64,000 nt of DNA from JAHECQ01 sp963775125 (GTDB lineage Bacteria > Actinomycetota > Acidimicrobiia > Acidimicrobiales > SZUA-35): contig CAVZHQ010000007.1 in NCBI GenBank assembly GCA_963775125.1, positions 930,001 through 994,000 of the forward strand. Direction: 5' to 3'. The translations under genes were made by a program, and so were the position numbers. Below are positions 36,317 to 44,500 of this stretch, piece after piece. Numbering within the stretch: position 1 is the stretch's first letter; each line of letters opens with the position of its first letter. Below the pieces are notes generated by a model. That model saw only the letters and a program-made list of their open reading frames with translations. It ran no database searches and had not been told where the DNA came from.

Positions 36317-36382
36317 CCCCACCCCGAAATTTTGCAGCGTTAGCCACGTGTGACGTGGTTTTTGGTGCAAATTTCGGTGGGG
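36317..36382. repeat. Nested palindrome between CoA-transferase and crotonase genes
   Basis: Outer arms CCCCACCCCGAAATTTTGCA (36317-36336) and TGCAAATTTCGGTGGGG (36366-36382) pair over about 16 bp with one bulge; an inner hairpin CCACGT-GTG-ACGTGG lies at 36344-36358. It has the same outer-arm/inner-hairpin plan as the elements at 5902 and 7021, and TGCA in the arms, but a different sequence. May act as a terminator for the upstream gene. Confidence 0.8.
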
Positions 36383-36419
36383 TGAAGCCGTCGCGGTGGT
36401 CTCGCCTATGGTCGGTGTC

Positions 36420-37175
36420 ATGACCGGTACCCCCACGCTCCAGCGTGCCAATGGCAGAGCAACGCTCACACTCCAGCGTCCGGACAAGCGCAACCGTATC
36501 GAGCCCGCTGACTTGACGGCCTTGATCGAGCATTGCGATGTCATCGACGACGATCCCGACGTCCACGTCGTCGTGATCGAGGCCAGCGGGCCATCGTGGT
36601 GCAGCGGCTATCACCTTGGTGCTCTGGCGGAAGGCGCAGTCAGCCGGCATTCGTTCAGCGATCTGTGCGACCGCGTCGAGTCCTTGGCCGTCCCGACCAT
36701 TGCGGCGATCCACGGGAATGTGCACGGCGGCGGTACCGATCTGGCCGTCGCCTGCGACTTTCGGATCGGGGCCGCCGGGATGGTGCTCGCCATGCCCGCG
36801 GCGAAGATCGGCTTGCAGTACTACGCCAGCGGCTTGCGGCGTTTCGTCGAACGCATCGGCCCCGATGCCACCAAGCGACTCTTTCTCACCGCCGAGACGA
36901 TCGGCGCCCTCGAGCTGTTACGACTCGGCTACCTGACCGAGGTGGTCGACGCCGGCGAGCTGGCGAATCGAGTCGACGCATTGTCCGAAGCCATGGCTGC
37001 GCTGGCCCCTGTGGCAACCAAACGAACCAAGCTCGCCATCAACCAGATCAGTGCCGGGAACGCCGACCTGCCGGTGATCCAGGCTGCGCACATCGAAAGC
37101 GTACGCTCGACGGAGCACCAGGAAGCCATGCGCGCCCTGCGGGAGAAGCGACCACCCGCGTTCCGCCCCAGCTGA
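36420..37175 (+). CDS. Enoyl-CoA hydratase/isomerase (crotonase) family protein
   Basis: 251 aa. Crotonase core with GRATLTLQRPDKRNRI, a CSGYHLGAL oxyanion-loop segment, HGNVHGGGTDLAVACDFRIG, and AAKIGLQYYASGLRRFVERIG. The position of the usual second catalytic Glu is occupied by Tyr-Ala-Ser-Gly, so the exact reaction is uncertain. TATGGT (36407-36412) sits 7 nt before the ATG at 36420 and overlaps the alternative ATG at 36408, which supports a leaderless start at 36420. Confidence 0.85.
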   Translation: MTGTPTLQRANGRATLTLQRPDKRNRIEPADLTALIEHCDVIDDDPDVHVVVIEASGPSWCSGYHLGALAEGAVSRHSFSDLCDRVESLAVPTIAAIHGNVHGGGTDLAVACDFRIGAAGMVLAMPAAKIGLQYYASGLRRFVERIGPDATKRLFLTAETIGALELLRLGYLTEVVDAGELANRVDALSEAMAALAPVATKRTKLAINQISAGNADLPVIQAAHIESVRSTEHQEAMRALREKRPPAFRPS

Positions 37176-37215
37176 CACCCCCACCAACCGCGGGTCGGGG
37201 GTTTCAGGGTGTCAG
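37172..37215. terminator. Bidirectional terminator-like palindrome holding both stop codons
   Basis: CTGACACCC (37172-37180) and GGGTGTCAG (37207-37215) form 9-bp arms, extended inward by CCCCC/GGGGG and an inner CCGCGG. The TGA of the crotonase gene and the TGA of the convergent SsuD-like gene each lie inside an arm, so one structure ends both reading frames. Confidence 0.7.
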
Positions 37216-38279
37216 AGGTTGCGATCGAGGGCGGCGACCTTGGCCCGCACGAGGGGAATCAGTTCTCGACCGTAGTGTTCCGCGTCGGGCAACGGGTCGT
37301 AGCCGCGGATGAGAAGACTGGTTGCGCCCAACTCGTAATACCGGGCCAGCGCCGAGGCCACCGTCTCGGGCGAGCCGACGAGCGCCGTCGAGTTCCCGGG
37401 CGCACCGGTGGCCACCGCAAGTCGGGTCCACAGGCAGGTGTCGTGCACCTCGCCGGCCTCGGCCGCGGCGAGCAGTCGCCTGCTGGCGACGTTGTCGGGA
37501 GTCTTCGGCGGTCTGCCTCCGAGTCGAGCTTCGATTCCCTCCAGGATCTGGTGGGCGCGTTCCCAGGCAAGATCGTCGGTGGCGGCGACGATGGGTCGAG
37601 TCGACAGCGAGAACGTCGGTCGTCGACCATGGCGCTCGGCCGCCGTCAGAACCTTCGTCATGAAGTCGGCTGTTTCGGCCAACGGCTCGCCCCACAGCAT
37701 GAAGACATCGACGTGGGGTGCCAGCGCCTCGATGGCGGCATCGCTGCCCCCTCCGCCGTAGATCGGAAGATGCGGGGCCTGCAGGCACCGGATGTCGGCG
37801 TGTGCCTGCTGGATGTCGTAGAACTCGCCCCGATGGTCGAAGGGTTCGGTCTCGGTCCAGGTTCGTCGTAGTACTGCCGCGTACTCGTCGGTGCGCCGGT
37901 AGCGCCCGGCGTGGTCGACGTGGTCGCCGTCCTTGGCCTGGTCGGCGTCGCTCCCACCGGCGATGAGGTGCACCGCCAGACGTCCACCGCTCAGTTGATC
38001 GAGCGTTGCCAGCTTCCGGGCGGCGACCGTTGGCGCGACGAAGCCCGGCCGATGCGCGAGCAGGAACTGCAGCCGCGTCGTGACCGAAGCCGCGTGAGCA
38101 CCGATGAGAAACCCGTCGGGAGCGTTGGCGAAATAGCCGATGAGCACCCGATCGAAGTCGGCCTCCTCGTGGATGCGGGCCGTCTCGGCGATGACGTCGG
38201 GACTGAAGATCGGACCGGCGGGCCTGATCAACTCCGACGACACCTGGGGTGCGATCCACCCGATCATCTCGACAGGCAC
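37212..38279 (-). CDS. SsuD-like flavin-dependent alkanesulfonate monooxygenase (LLM class)
   Basis: 355 aa. LLM-class TIM barrel with SsuD hallmarks: GFVAPTVAARKLATLDQLSGG, LIAGGSDADQAKDGDHVDHAGRY, PIYGGGGSDAAIEALAPHVD and MLWGEP. SsuD uses FMNH2 and O2 to release sulfite from alkanesulfonates; a partner flavin reductase is not seen here. The GTG at 38279 has AAGGAG 7 nt upstream and is preferred over the ATG 12 nt downstream. A TauE/SafE permease (a family that includes sulfite exporters) occurs at 52.5 kb, but nothing else links the two. Confidence 0.85.
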   Translation of the reverse strand: MPVEMIGWIAPQVSSELIRPAGPIFSPDVIAETARIHEEADFDRVLIGYFANAPDGFLIGAHAASVTTRLQFLLAHRPGFVAPTVAARKLATLDQLSGGRLAVHLIAGGSDADQAKDGDHVDHAGRYRRTDEYAAVLRRTWTETEPFDHRGEFYDIQQAHADIRCLQAPHLPIYGGGGSDAAIEALAPHVDVFMLWGEPLAETADFMTKVLTAAERHGRRPTFSLSTRPIVAATDDLAWERAHQILEGIEARLGGRPPKTPDNVASRRLLAAAEAGEVHDTCLWTRLAVATGAPGNSTALVGSPETVASALARYYELGATSLLIRGYDPLPDAEHYGRELIPLVRAKVAALDRNL

Positions 38280-38390
38280 CGGCCCACTCCTTCTTGGTTT
38301 CCTCTGGTTTCGGTCTGACCCTAGGAAGGAGATTAGGCTTTCGAAGGACCAACGGCCCAGGGATGGCCGCCGGGAAGCAAAGGACCAGCC

Positions 38391-39578
38391 ATGAGCATCA
38401 TCGAGAACATCAAGATCAGCGATGACATCAAGATCATCGACAGCGACACGCACTGGAGCGAACCCCACGATCTGTGGACGTCGCTCGCTCCGGCGAAGTA
38501 CCGGGATCTCGTGCCCCAGGTGAAGGACGTCAACGGCCGCAAGAAATGGGTGGTCAACGGCGACATTCCGCTAGCCGGGGATTCGGCGGTCAGCGCCATC
38601 CTGCCCGACGGCGAGAAAATGCTCGGCCTGCGGTTCCTCAAAGCCGACATCGACATGGTGCACGCGGCGTCCTACGACTGTCAGGCTCGCCTGGACCTCA
38701 TGGACTCGTTCAACATCAGCCACGGGATCGTCTACCCCAACGTAGGCGGATTCGGGAACCAGAACTTCCTCAAGATCGAGGACAAGGCGCTGCGCATCGC
38801 GTGTGTCGAGATCTACAACGACTGGATGGCCGACCTGCAGTCGCGGTCGGGTGACCGCATCCTCCCCATGGCGCTCGTCCCGTGGTGGGACATCGACGCC
38901 TGCGTCGCCGAGGTCGACCGCATGAAGACCAGCGGCGCTCGCGGCATCGTCATGTGCTCGAACCCGCATGACTCAGGCATGCCCAACTTCGCTCAGCCCG
39001 AGTGGCGTCCCTTCTGGGAGGTGTGTGAGGCCCTCGAGATGCCGATCAACTTCCACATCGGCGCATCGGAAGGCGACATCAACTGGTCGGGCAGCGTTCC
39101 CTACGACACGTGGAGCGGCGATGTGAAGATCTCGCTCGGCGGGGCAGCCATCTTCCTCGGCCAACTTCGCTGGATGGTCAACCTGCTCGTGAGTGACGTT
39201 CCCGAGCGGTATCCGAACCTGAACTTCGTGTCCGTCGAAAGTGGCATCGGCTGGATTCCCTTCCTCCTCGATGCGCTCGACTACCAGTGCGGCGAGACCG
39301 CGCCCGAGCACCTGTCCCATCTGTCGATGAAGCCGTCGGAGTATTTCCAGCGGCAGTTCTACGGCTGCTTCTGGTTCGAGAGCCGCACGCTTGCGCCGGC
39401 GATCGAACATCTGGGTGCCGACCGCATCATGTTCGAGACCGACTTCCCGCACCCCACCTGCCTCTACCCGTCGAGCAATCAGCGGGTCCGCGAGGCGATC
39501 GCCGGTTTGGCCCCTGATGTCCAGGCCAAGATCCTTCGGGACAACGCCGCTCGGCTCTACAAGATCCCACAAAGCTGA
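38391..39578 (+). CDS. Amidohydrolase family 2 (ACMSD-like) metal-dependent hydrolase or decarboxylase
   Basis: 395 aa. TIM barrel with N-terminal KIIDSDTHWSEP (D..H instead of HxH, common in this family), a central NFHIGASEGD His, and MFETDFPHPT near the end (catalytic Asp). Relatives include aminocarboxymuconate-semialdehyde and 5-carboxyvanillate decarboxylases. An AAGGA site precedes the ATG. First gene of a tight plus-strand run to 45921, suggesting it prepares or processes an aromatic or cyclic intermediate for CoA-linked breakdown. Confidence 0.85.
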   Translation: MSIIENIKISDDIKIIDSDTHWSEPHDLWTSLAPAKYRDLVPQVKDVNGRKKWVVNGDIPLAGDSAVSAILPDGEKMLGLRFLKADIDMVHAASYDCQARLDLMDSFNISHGIVYPNVGGFGNQNFLKIEDKALRIACVEIYNDWMADLQSRSGDRILPMALVPWWDIDACVAEVDRMKTSGARGIVMCSNPHDSGMPNFAQPEWRPFWEVCEALEMPINFHIGASEGDINWSGSVPYDTWSGDVKISLGGAAIFLGQLRWMVNLLVSDVPERYPNLNFVSVESGIGWIPFLLDALDYQCGETAPEHLSHLSMKPSEYFQRQFYGCFWFESRTLAPAIEHLGADRIMFETDFPHPTCLYPSSNQRVREAIAGLAPDVQAKILRDNAARLYKIPQS

Positions 39579-39591
39579 CGGGTCGGGCCTG

Positions 39592-41061
39592 ATGGATCAA
39601 CAACAGTTGCGACAAATCCATGAGGCCCGAGCCCGAGTGCTCGACCCTGCTCGCGTCCAGACAGCGAGGGAGCGGGTGTCGGCGCTGGTCGATGCCGGTT
39701 CGTTCGTCGAGTACGGCATGCTGGCCGGAGAGACCTCGAAGGTCGATGACGATGCCCACTCCGATGGATTGGTGGCCGGGCTGGGCCGAATCGACGGGCG
39801 ACCAACACTCGTTGCCTCCTACGACGACACCGTCCGTGACGGGACCCAGACCGATCGCAACATGCGCAAGCTGGTGCGCCTGCTCTACCTGGCCATTCGG
39901 CATCGATGGCCCGTGGTCATCTTCGTCGACGGTCAGGGTGCGCGTCCGTCCATGCCGGCCGCGCCGCCACCCGTGGTCGTGTACTCGCGTGGAACCTGGG
40001 ACGCATACGAGGGCCTCGCTGAGCTGTCCGGTTGGGCTCCGACGGTGGCGATACTGAGCGGCCAAGCGGTCGACGGCAACGCAGGACTCGCGATGCTGTG
40101 CGACCTGGTCATTGCGGTCCGCGGTTCATCGTTGGGCGCCCGTAGCGACGGCGAGGTGTTCTCGCAGTCGGTCGAGGATCTGGCGACTGACGGCTCCGTC
40201 GACCTTCTGGTCGACTCCGAAGCCGACGCAATCGCAGCAGCGGCGGACTATCTCAGTTACTGGGGTGACGGGCTCGGCGACGGGAGCGCTTCGCCGGCAC
40301 ACGACCAGATCGCCGACCTCATCCCCGATGATCGCCGTCAGGCCTACGACGTCCGCCGCATCATCGATGCCCTGGTCGATCATGACACCGTGTTCGAGCT
40401 GGGATCGGGTTGGGGTCCGTCGATGATCACCGCCTTCGCCTGCATGGGCGGTCGCCCCATCGGCATCTTCGCCAACCAGCCGTTGTCGCCTGTTGCCGGC
40501 GCCATCGATGCCACCGCGGCCGACAAGGCGGCCCGCTTCATCGAGCTCTGCGATGCCTACGAACTTCCCCTGGTCTCCCTGGTCGACAATCCGGGCTACA
40601 TGGTCGGCCCGACGGCTGAACGCGAGGGCATCGCCCGCCACCACGCGCGCCCACTCGCAGCACTGCACCACCGCACCGTCCCGTTGTGCTCCGTGCAGCT
40701 TCGAAAAGCCTACGGACTTGGCCCCTTCGCCATGTCGGGTTGGGGTTCCTCACGGATCATGCCCGAGCTTCGCCTGGCGTGGCCGTCGGTCGAGTCAGGG
40801 GGAATGTCGTTGGAAGGAGCGGCGTTCCTCGTCAAGCGCAAGGAGATCAAGGCCGCGGCGACGCCCGACGAGGCGCGAGCCATTCGCGACGCCTACGCCG
40901 AAGAGATGCGTGAACCGGCGTCGGGGGTCTCGGCCGCTCGAACGTTCTCCTTCGACGACGTGATCGATCCGGTCGAGACCCGTGAACGGATCCTCGCCCT
41001 TCTTCGCAACTTGCCCCGGGTCTTCGCCGACGCCAAGAAGCATCCGATCGATCTGCGATGA
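39592..41061 (+). CDS. Acyl-CoA carboxylase carboxyltransferase-like subunit 1
   Basis: 489 aa. Carboxyltransferase crotonase folds in two halves: ARERVSALVDAGSFVEYG, GLGRIDGRPTLVASYD, DGQGARPSMPA, SGWAPTVAILSGQAVDGNAGLA in the first; FELGSGWGPSMITAFACMGGRPIGI, LVDNPGYMVGPTAEREGIARH and RKAYGLGPFAMSG in the second. In PccB-type enzymes this subunit moves carboxyl from biotin to acyl-CoA. No biotin carboxylase or carrier gene is in the window. Ends in an ATGA overlap with the next carboxyltransferase. Confidence 0.85.
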   Translation: MDQQQLRQIHEARARVLDPARVQTARERVSALVDAGSFVEYGMLAGETSKVDDDAHSDGLVAGLGRIDGRPTLVASYDDTVRDGTQTDRNMRKLVRLLYLAIRHRWPVVIFVDGQGARPSMPAAPPPVVVYSRGTWDAYEGLAELSGWAPTVAILSGQAVDGNAGLAMLCDLVIAVRGSSLGARSDGEVFSQSVEDLATDGSVDLLVDSEADAIAAAADYLSYWGDGLGDGSASPAHDQIADLIPDDRRQAYDVRRIIDALVDHDTVFELGSGWGPSMITAFACMGGRPIGIFANQPLSPVAGAIDATAADKAARFIELCDAYELPLVSLVDNPGYMVGPTAEREGIARHHARPLAALHHRTVPLCSVQLRKAYGLGPFAMSGWGSSRIMPELRLAWPSVESGGMSLEGAAFLVKRKEIKAAATPDEARAIRDAYAEEMREPASGVSAARTFSFDDVIDPVETRERILALLRNLPRVFADAKKHPIDLR

Positions 41062-42521
41062 TCCAAGATCCGCTCCAACGATTGGCCGAGGCAAAGGCCT
41101 CCCAACTCGACGAGGCTCGACCCGACGCAGTCGCTCGGGTCCATCAGACCGGTCGACTGACGGCTCGCGAGCGACTGTCCCTCCTGCTCGACCGCGAACC
41201 CGAACCCGACGAGGGCATGTCCGAGAGCCGGCAGCTCGGCGTCGAGTACGGCAGCATCGCCGCGGTCACCGCCGATGGCGATTGGGTTCCCGAGGCCGGC
41301 GGTGTCGACTACATCGGCTCCATTGCGGGGCAAACGGTCATTGCGTCTTCCACCGACTTCACCGATCGGGGAGGGGGCTACGGCGCCGCCCGACTCGAGC
41401 GCCTCTTCGCCCTCGCGCACCAGCACCGATGGCCCGTCGTGTTCTTCGTCGACGGCGGCGGCAGCCGGGCGCGGCACCCTCGGACCGGACTCGACCACCT
41501 CGAGCTGAACGGGCCGTTCGGCCGATTCCAGATGTTCGACGGCATCGCCGAGCTCTCGGGATGGGTGCCTACCGTCGCCATTGTCTCCGGACCTTCCTTC
41601 GCGGGACACGCCAGCCTGGCCGGCTTCTCCGACGTCGTCATCGCCACGGGTGGCTCATCGATCGGCATGGGGGGCCCACCGATGGTGGAGGCTGCGCTCG
41701 GGCTCAGCCTGACCGCGAACCAGCTGGCCGGTGTCGAGATGCACGAGATGACCGGCGGCATCGACCTTCTGGTTGGTGACGAGGTCGAGGCCATCGCCGC
41801 CGCCCGGCGCTACCTCGGGTTCTACCACGACGAAACGAGCGGACAGGCCAACCCAGCGGCGTCGAACATCGCCGCCCGGGTGCCTGCCGATGGGTCCTAC
41901 GACATGCAGCCGGTGATCGAGGCGATCGTGGACCACGAGAGCTTCTTCGAGCTTCGACCAAGATTCGCCCCCTCGGTGATCACCGGTTTCGGCCGAATGA
42001 ACGGACGGTCGGTCGGCATCATCGCCAGCCAGCCGAACGTGGCCGATGGCGTCATCGACGAGAACGCGGCCACCAAGGCCGGACGAATGGTCGAGCTGTG
42101 CGACGCGTACGAATACCCCATCGTGTCGCTCATCGACACACCAGGCACGGCGATCATCCGGAACCAGGGAACAGCCGAAGCCACCGTTCAGCCCGGCATC
42201 AATCGATGGCACACTCGGGCGGTGTTGGCGCATCATCACCGAACCGTGCCGCTGTTCGCGGTGCAGGTACGCCGAGGTGGTGGGCTCGGTCCGGCCATTC
42301 TCGGCGGGCTCAACAGCGGCCGGAGCGTGCCGGTCTTCTGGGCTGCGTGGCCGAGCACCGAACTCGGGGTCAGCGACGGCTATGCGGCGGTGCGCTATCA
42401 GAACGCCTACGACGACGTCATCGCGCCGGCCGACACGCGCCGCAACATCATCCGACTTCTCAACGGCATCCCCCGTCGCCTCGACCGAGCCGCGAAGAAA
42501 CACCCGATCGACACCTGGTAA
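41058..42521 (+). CDS. Acyl-CoA carboxylase carboxyltransferase-like subunit 2
   Basis: 487 aa, a second carboxyltransferase with the same two-half layout: TGRLTARERLSLLLDRE, VDYIGSIAGQTVIASSTDFT, VDGGGSRARHPRTG, SGWVPTVAIVSGPSFAGHASLAG; then FELRPRFAPSVITGFGRMNGRS, LIDTPGTAIIRNQGTAEA and RRGGGLGPAILGG. The 4-nt overlap (ATGA) with the previous gene implies equal production, as expected of a heteromeric complex. Both proteins end in KKHPID, a shared tail that suggests an old duplication. Confidence 0.85.
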   Translation: MIQDPLQRLAEAKASQLDEARPDAVARVHQTGRLTARERLSLLLDREPEPDEGMSESRQLGVEYGSIAAVTADGDWVPEAGGVDYIGSIAGQTVIASSTDFTDRGGGYGAARLERLFALAHQHRWPVVFFVDGGGSRARHPRTGLDHLELNGPFGRFQMFDGIAELSGWVPTVAIVSGPSFAGHASLAGFSDVVIATGGSSIGMGGPPMVEAALGLSLTANQLAGVEMHEMTGGIDLLVGDEVEAIAAARRYLGFYHDETSGQANPAASNIAARVPADGSYDMQPVIEAIVDHESFFELRPRFAPSVITGFGRMNGRSVGIIASQPNVADGVIDENAATKAGRMVELCDAYEYPIVSLIDTPGTAIIRNQGTAEATVQPGINRWHTRAVLAHHHRTVPLFAVQVRRGGGLGPAILGGLNSGRSVPVFWAAWPSTELGVSDGYAAVRYQNAYDDVIAPADTRRNIIRLLNGIPRRLDRAAKKHPIDTW

Positions 42522-42543
42522 ACCACACGTAAGGAACATTCCC

Positions 42544-43332
42544 ATGCCATTGACGCAGGACAACTACACCACCATCGCCATCGAGAAGCGACCGAACGGG
42601 GTCGCCGTGGCCACCCTCGATCGCCCGGACCGTCTCAACGCGGTGAACGGCGACATGCACCACGAGCTGGCAACGCTGACCCGCGATGCAGACGACGATC
42701 CCGAGGTGAAGGTGCTGGTGATCACCGGCGCCGGGCGCGCGTTCTGCGCGGGCGGGGACTTCAGCGCCGGTTCCGACACGACGCACAAGATCACCCTCGA
42801 GGAAGCGAGGATGATCGTCGACCATCTGCTCGAGGCCCACATCCCGATCATCTCCGCGGTCAACGGGTACGCAATGGGCCTCGGGGCCACCGTGGCCCTC
42901 CTGTGCGACATCGTGGTTGCCGGTCGAGCGGCGACGTTCGCCGACACGCACGTCAAGTTGGGCATCGGAGCCGGTGACGGTGGTCAGGTCATCTGGCCGT
43001 TCCTCATGGGTGTCAACCGGGCCAAGTACTACCTCATGACCGGCGACCGCATTCCGGCCGAGGAAGCCGAGCGGCTTGGCCTGGTCAACTTCGTCGTCGA
43101 CGATGACAAGTTGATGGACGAGGCACTCGCCATTGCCGATCGGCTGGCGGCCGGCCCAGGACTGGCCATCGCTGCGTCGAAGGTCCCGATCAACAACTGG
43201 CTCCGTTCGGTCTCGGCTCAGATCCTGCCGCTGTCGCTGGCCATGGAGGGAGCCACCATGCGGTCCGCCGACGCGGCCGAGGCGGCCAAGGCGTTCCAGG
43301 AGAAGCGCGATCCGAAGTTCACCGGCCGCTGA
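42544..43332 (+). CDS. Enoyl-CoA hydratase/isomerase (crotonase) family protein
   Basis: 262 aa. GVAVATLDRPDRLNAVNG, RAFCAGGDFSAG (first oxyanion-hole loop), NGYAMGLGATVALLCDIVVAG, and VKLGIGAGDGGQVIWPFLMG. Neither position shows the paired Glu of classical hydratases, so isomerase, hydrolase or another crotonase activity is possible. Follows the carboxyltransferase pair by 22 nt with AAGGAA upstream. A 15-bp tandem repeat lies in the gap after it. Confidence 0.88.
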   Translation: MPLTQDNYTTIAIEKRPNGVAVATLDRPDRLNAVNGDMHHELATLTRDADDDPEVKVLVITGAGRAFCAGGDFSAGSDTTHKITLEEARMIVDHLLEAHIPIISAVNGYAMGLGATVALLCDIVVAGRAATFADTHVKLGIGAGDGGQVIWPFLMGVNRAKYYLMTGDRIPAEEAERLGLVNFVVDDDKLMDEALAIADRLAAGPGLAIAASKVPINNWLRSVSAQILPLSLAMEGATMRSADAAEAAKAFQEKRDPKFTGR

Positions 43333-43344
43333 CTCGACCACGAC

Positions 43345-43390
43345 ACGGAACCCAGACCCACGGAACCCAGACCCACGGAACCCCAGCCAC
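43345..43390. repeat. 15-bp tandem repeat, 3 copies, intergenic
   Basis: acggaacccagaccc twice, then the variant acggaaccccagcc. It lies between the crotonase stop and the alcohol dehydrogenase ribosome site, in non-coding DNA inside the operon. Confidence 0.88.
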
Positions 43391-43407
43391 ACGAAAGTAG
43401 GAACCAC

Positions 43408-44500
43408 ATGAAGGCAAGAGCCGCAATCTTCCGGGAAATCGGTGGGTCCCTGAGCGTCGAGACCATCGACGTCGACCATCCGGCCCCCAACGAGGTCCTG
43501 ATTCGCACGGTTGCCTGCGGGGTGTGTCACAGCGACCTGCATTTCATGCAGGGCTCCATCGCAGGGCCGTTGCCGACCATCCCGGGTCATGAGCCGGCGG
43601 GCATCGTCGAAGCCGTCGGCTCCGAGGTGTCGGCCGTCGAGGTTGGCGACCATGTCATCGCCTGCACGTCGATCTTCTGCGGCTCCTGCAGCGAGTGCCA
43701 ACGGGGCTGGCCGCATCTCTGTTCGAACAAGCGGGCCTGCCGACGACCCAAGGGCGCCGCCCCTCGACTGTCCCAGGACGGCGTGGGCATCGCGCAATTC
43801 TCCGATTTGTCGGGGTTCGCGGAGATGATGCTGCTGCACGAACGGGCGGTGGTGAAGATCGACAAGGACATCCCGTTCGACCGCGCCGCCTTGGTCGGTT
43901 GCGGCGTCACCACCGGCGTCGGAGCCGCACTGAACACCGCACGCGTAGCGCCGGGCTCCAGCGTCGCAGTCTTTGGATGCGGTGGCGTCGGGAACTCGGT
44001 GATCCAAGGGGCCCGCATCGCCGGAGCGCGCCAGATCATCGCCATCGACATCCTGCCCCACAAGCTCGAGACCGCTCGACATTTCGGGGCCACTGACGTC
44101 GTGCTCTCCACCGACGAAGACGCGGTCAAGGCGATCAAGCGCCTGAGCGGTGGTGGGGTCGACTACGCCTTCGACGCCGTCGGCAACGCCAATCTCGAGC
44201 GCGCAGTGCCTCTATGCGTTGGCGCCGCGCGGCCTGGCCGTCATCGTCGGCGCCATTCCGTCCGGCCAGACCCTGCAGCTGATGCCGGGCCACTTCTACG
44301 TCGAGAAGATGCTCACCGGCTCGATCATGGGATCGAACCGATTCCACATCGAAGCTCCGCAATACCTCGAGCTCTATCGTCAGGGACGACTCGACCTCGA
44401 CGCCATGGTCAGCGCCCACGTCACGCTCGACACCATTCCCGATGCCCTGCACGCCATGGAGGCCGGTGAGGTCACCCGCTCGGTGATCATGTTCGACTGA
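43408..44500 (+). CDS. Zinc-dependent MDR alcohol dehydrogenase, frameshifted
   Basis: Catalytic zinc ligands CGVCHSDLHF and PGHEPAGIVE, structural zinc CGSCSECQRGWPHLC, and NAD site VAVFGCGGVGNSVIQGA. The frame is lost at about 44203; removing one base joins NLE to AQCLYALAPRGLAVIVGAIP, and the protein then runs to MFD at 44500, about 363 aa. Oxidises an alcohol or reduces an aldehyde with NAD(P). Preceded by AAGTAGGAA; overlaps the next start by one base (TGATG). Confidence 0.88.

Noticed and set aside
41669..41686. Operator-like ATGGGGGGCCCACCGAT in the second carboxyltransferase gene
   Set aside because: It is one base shorter than the operator, lies within a conserved coding region and has no promoter behind it.
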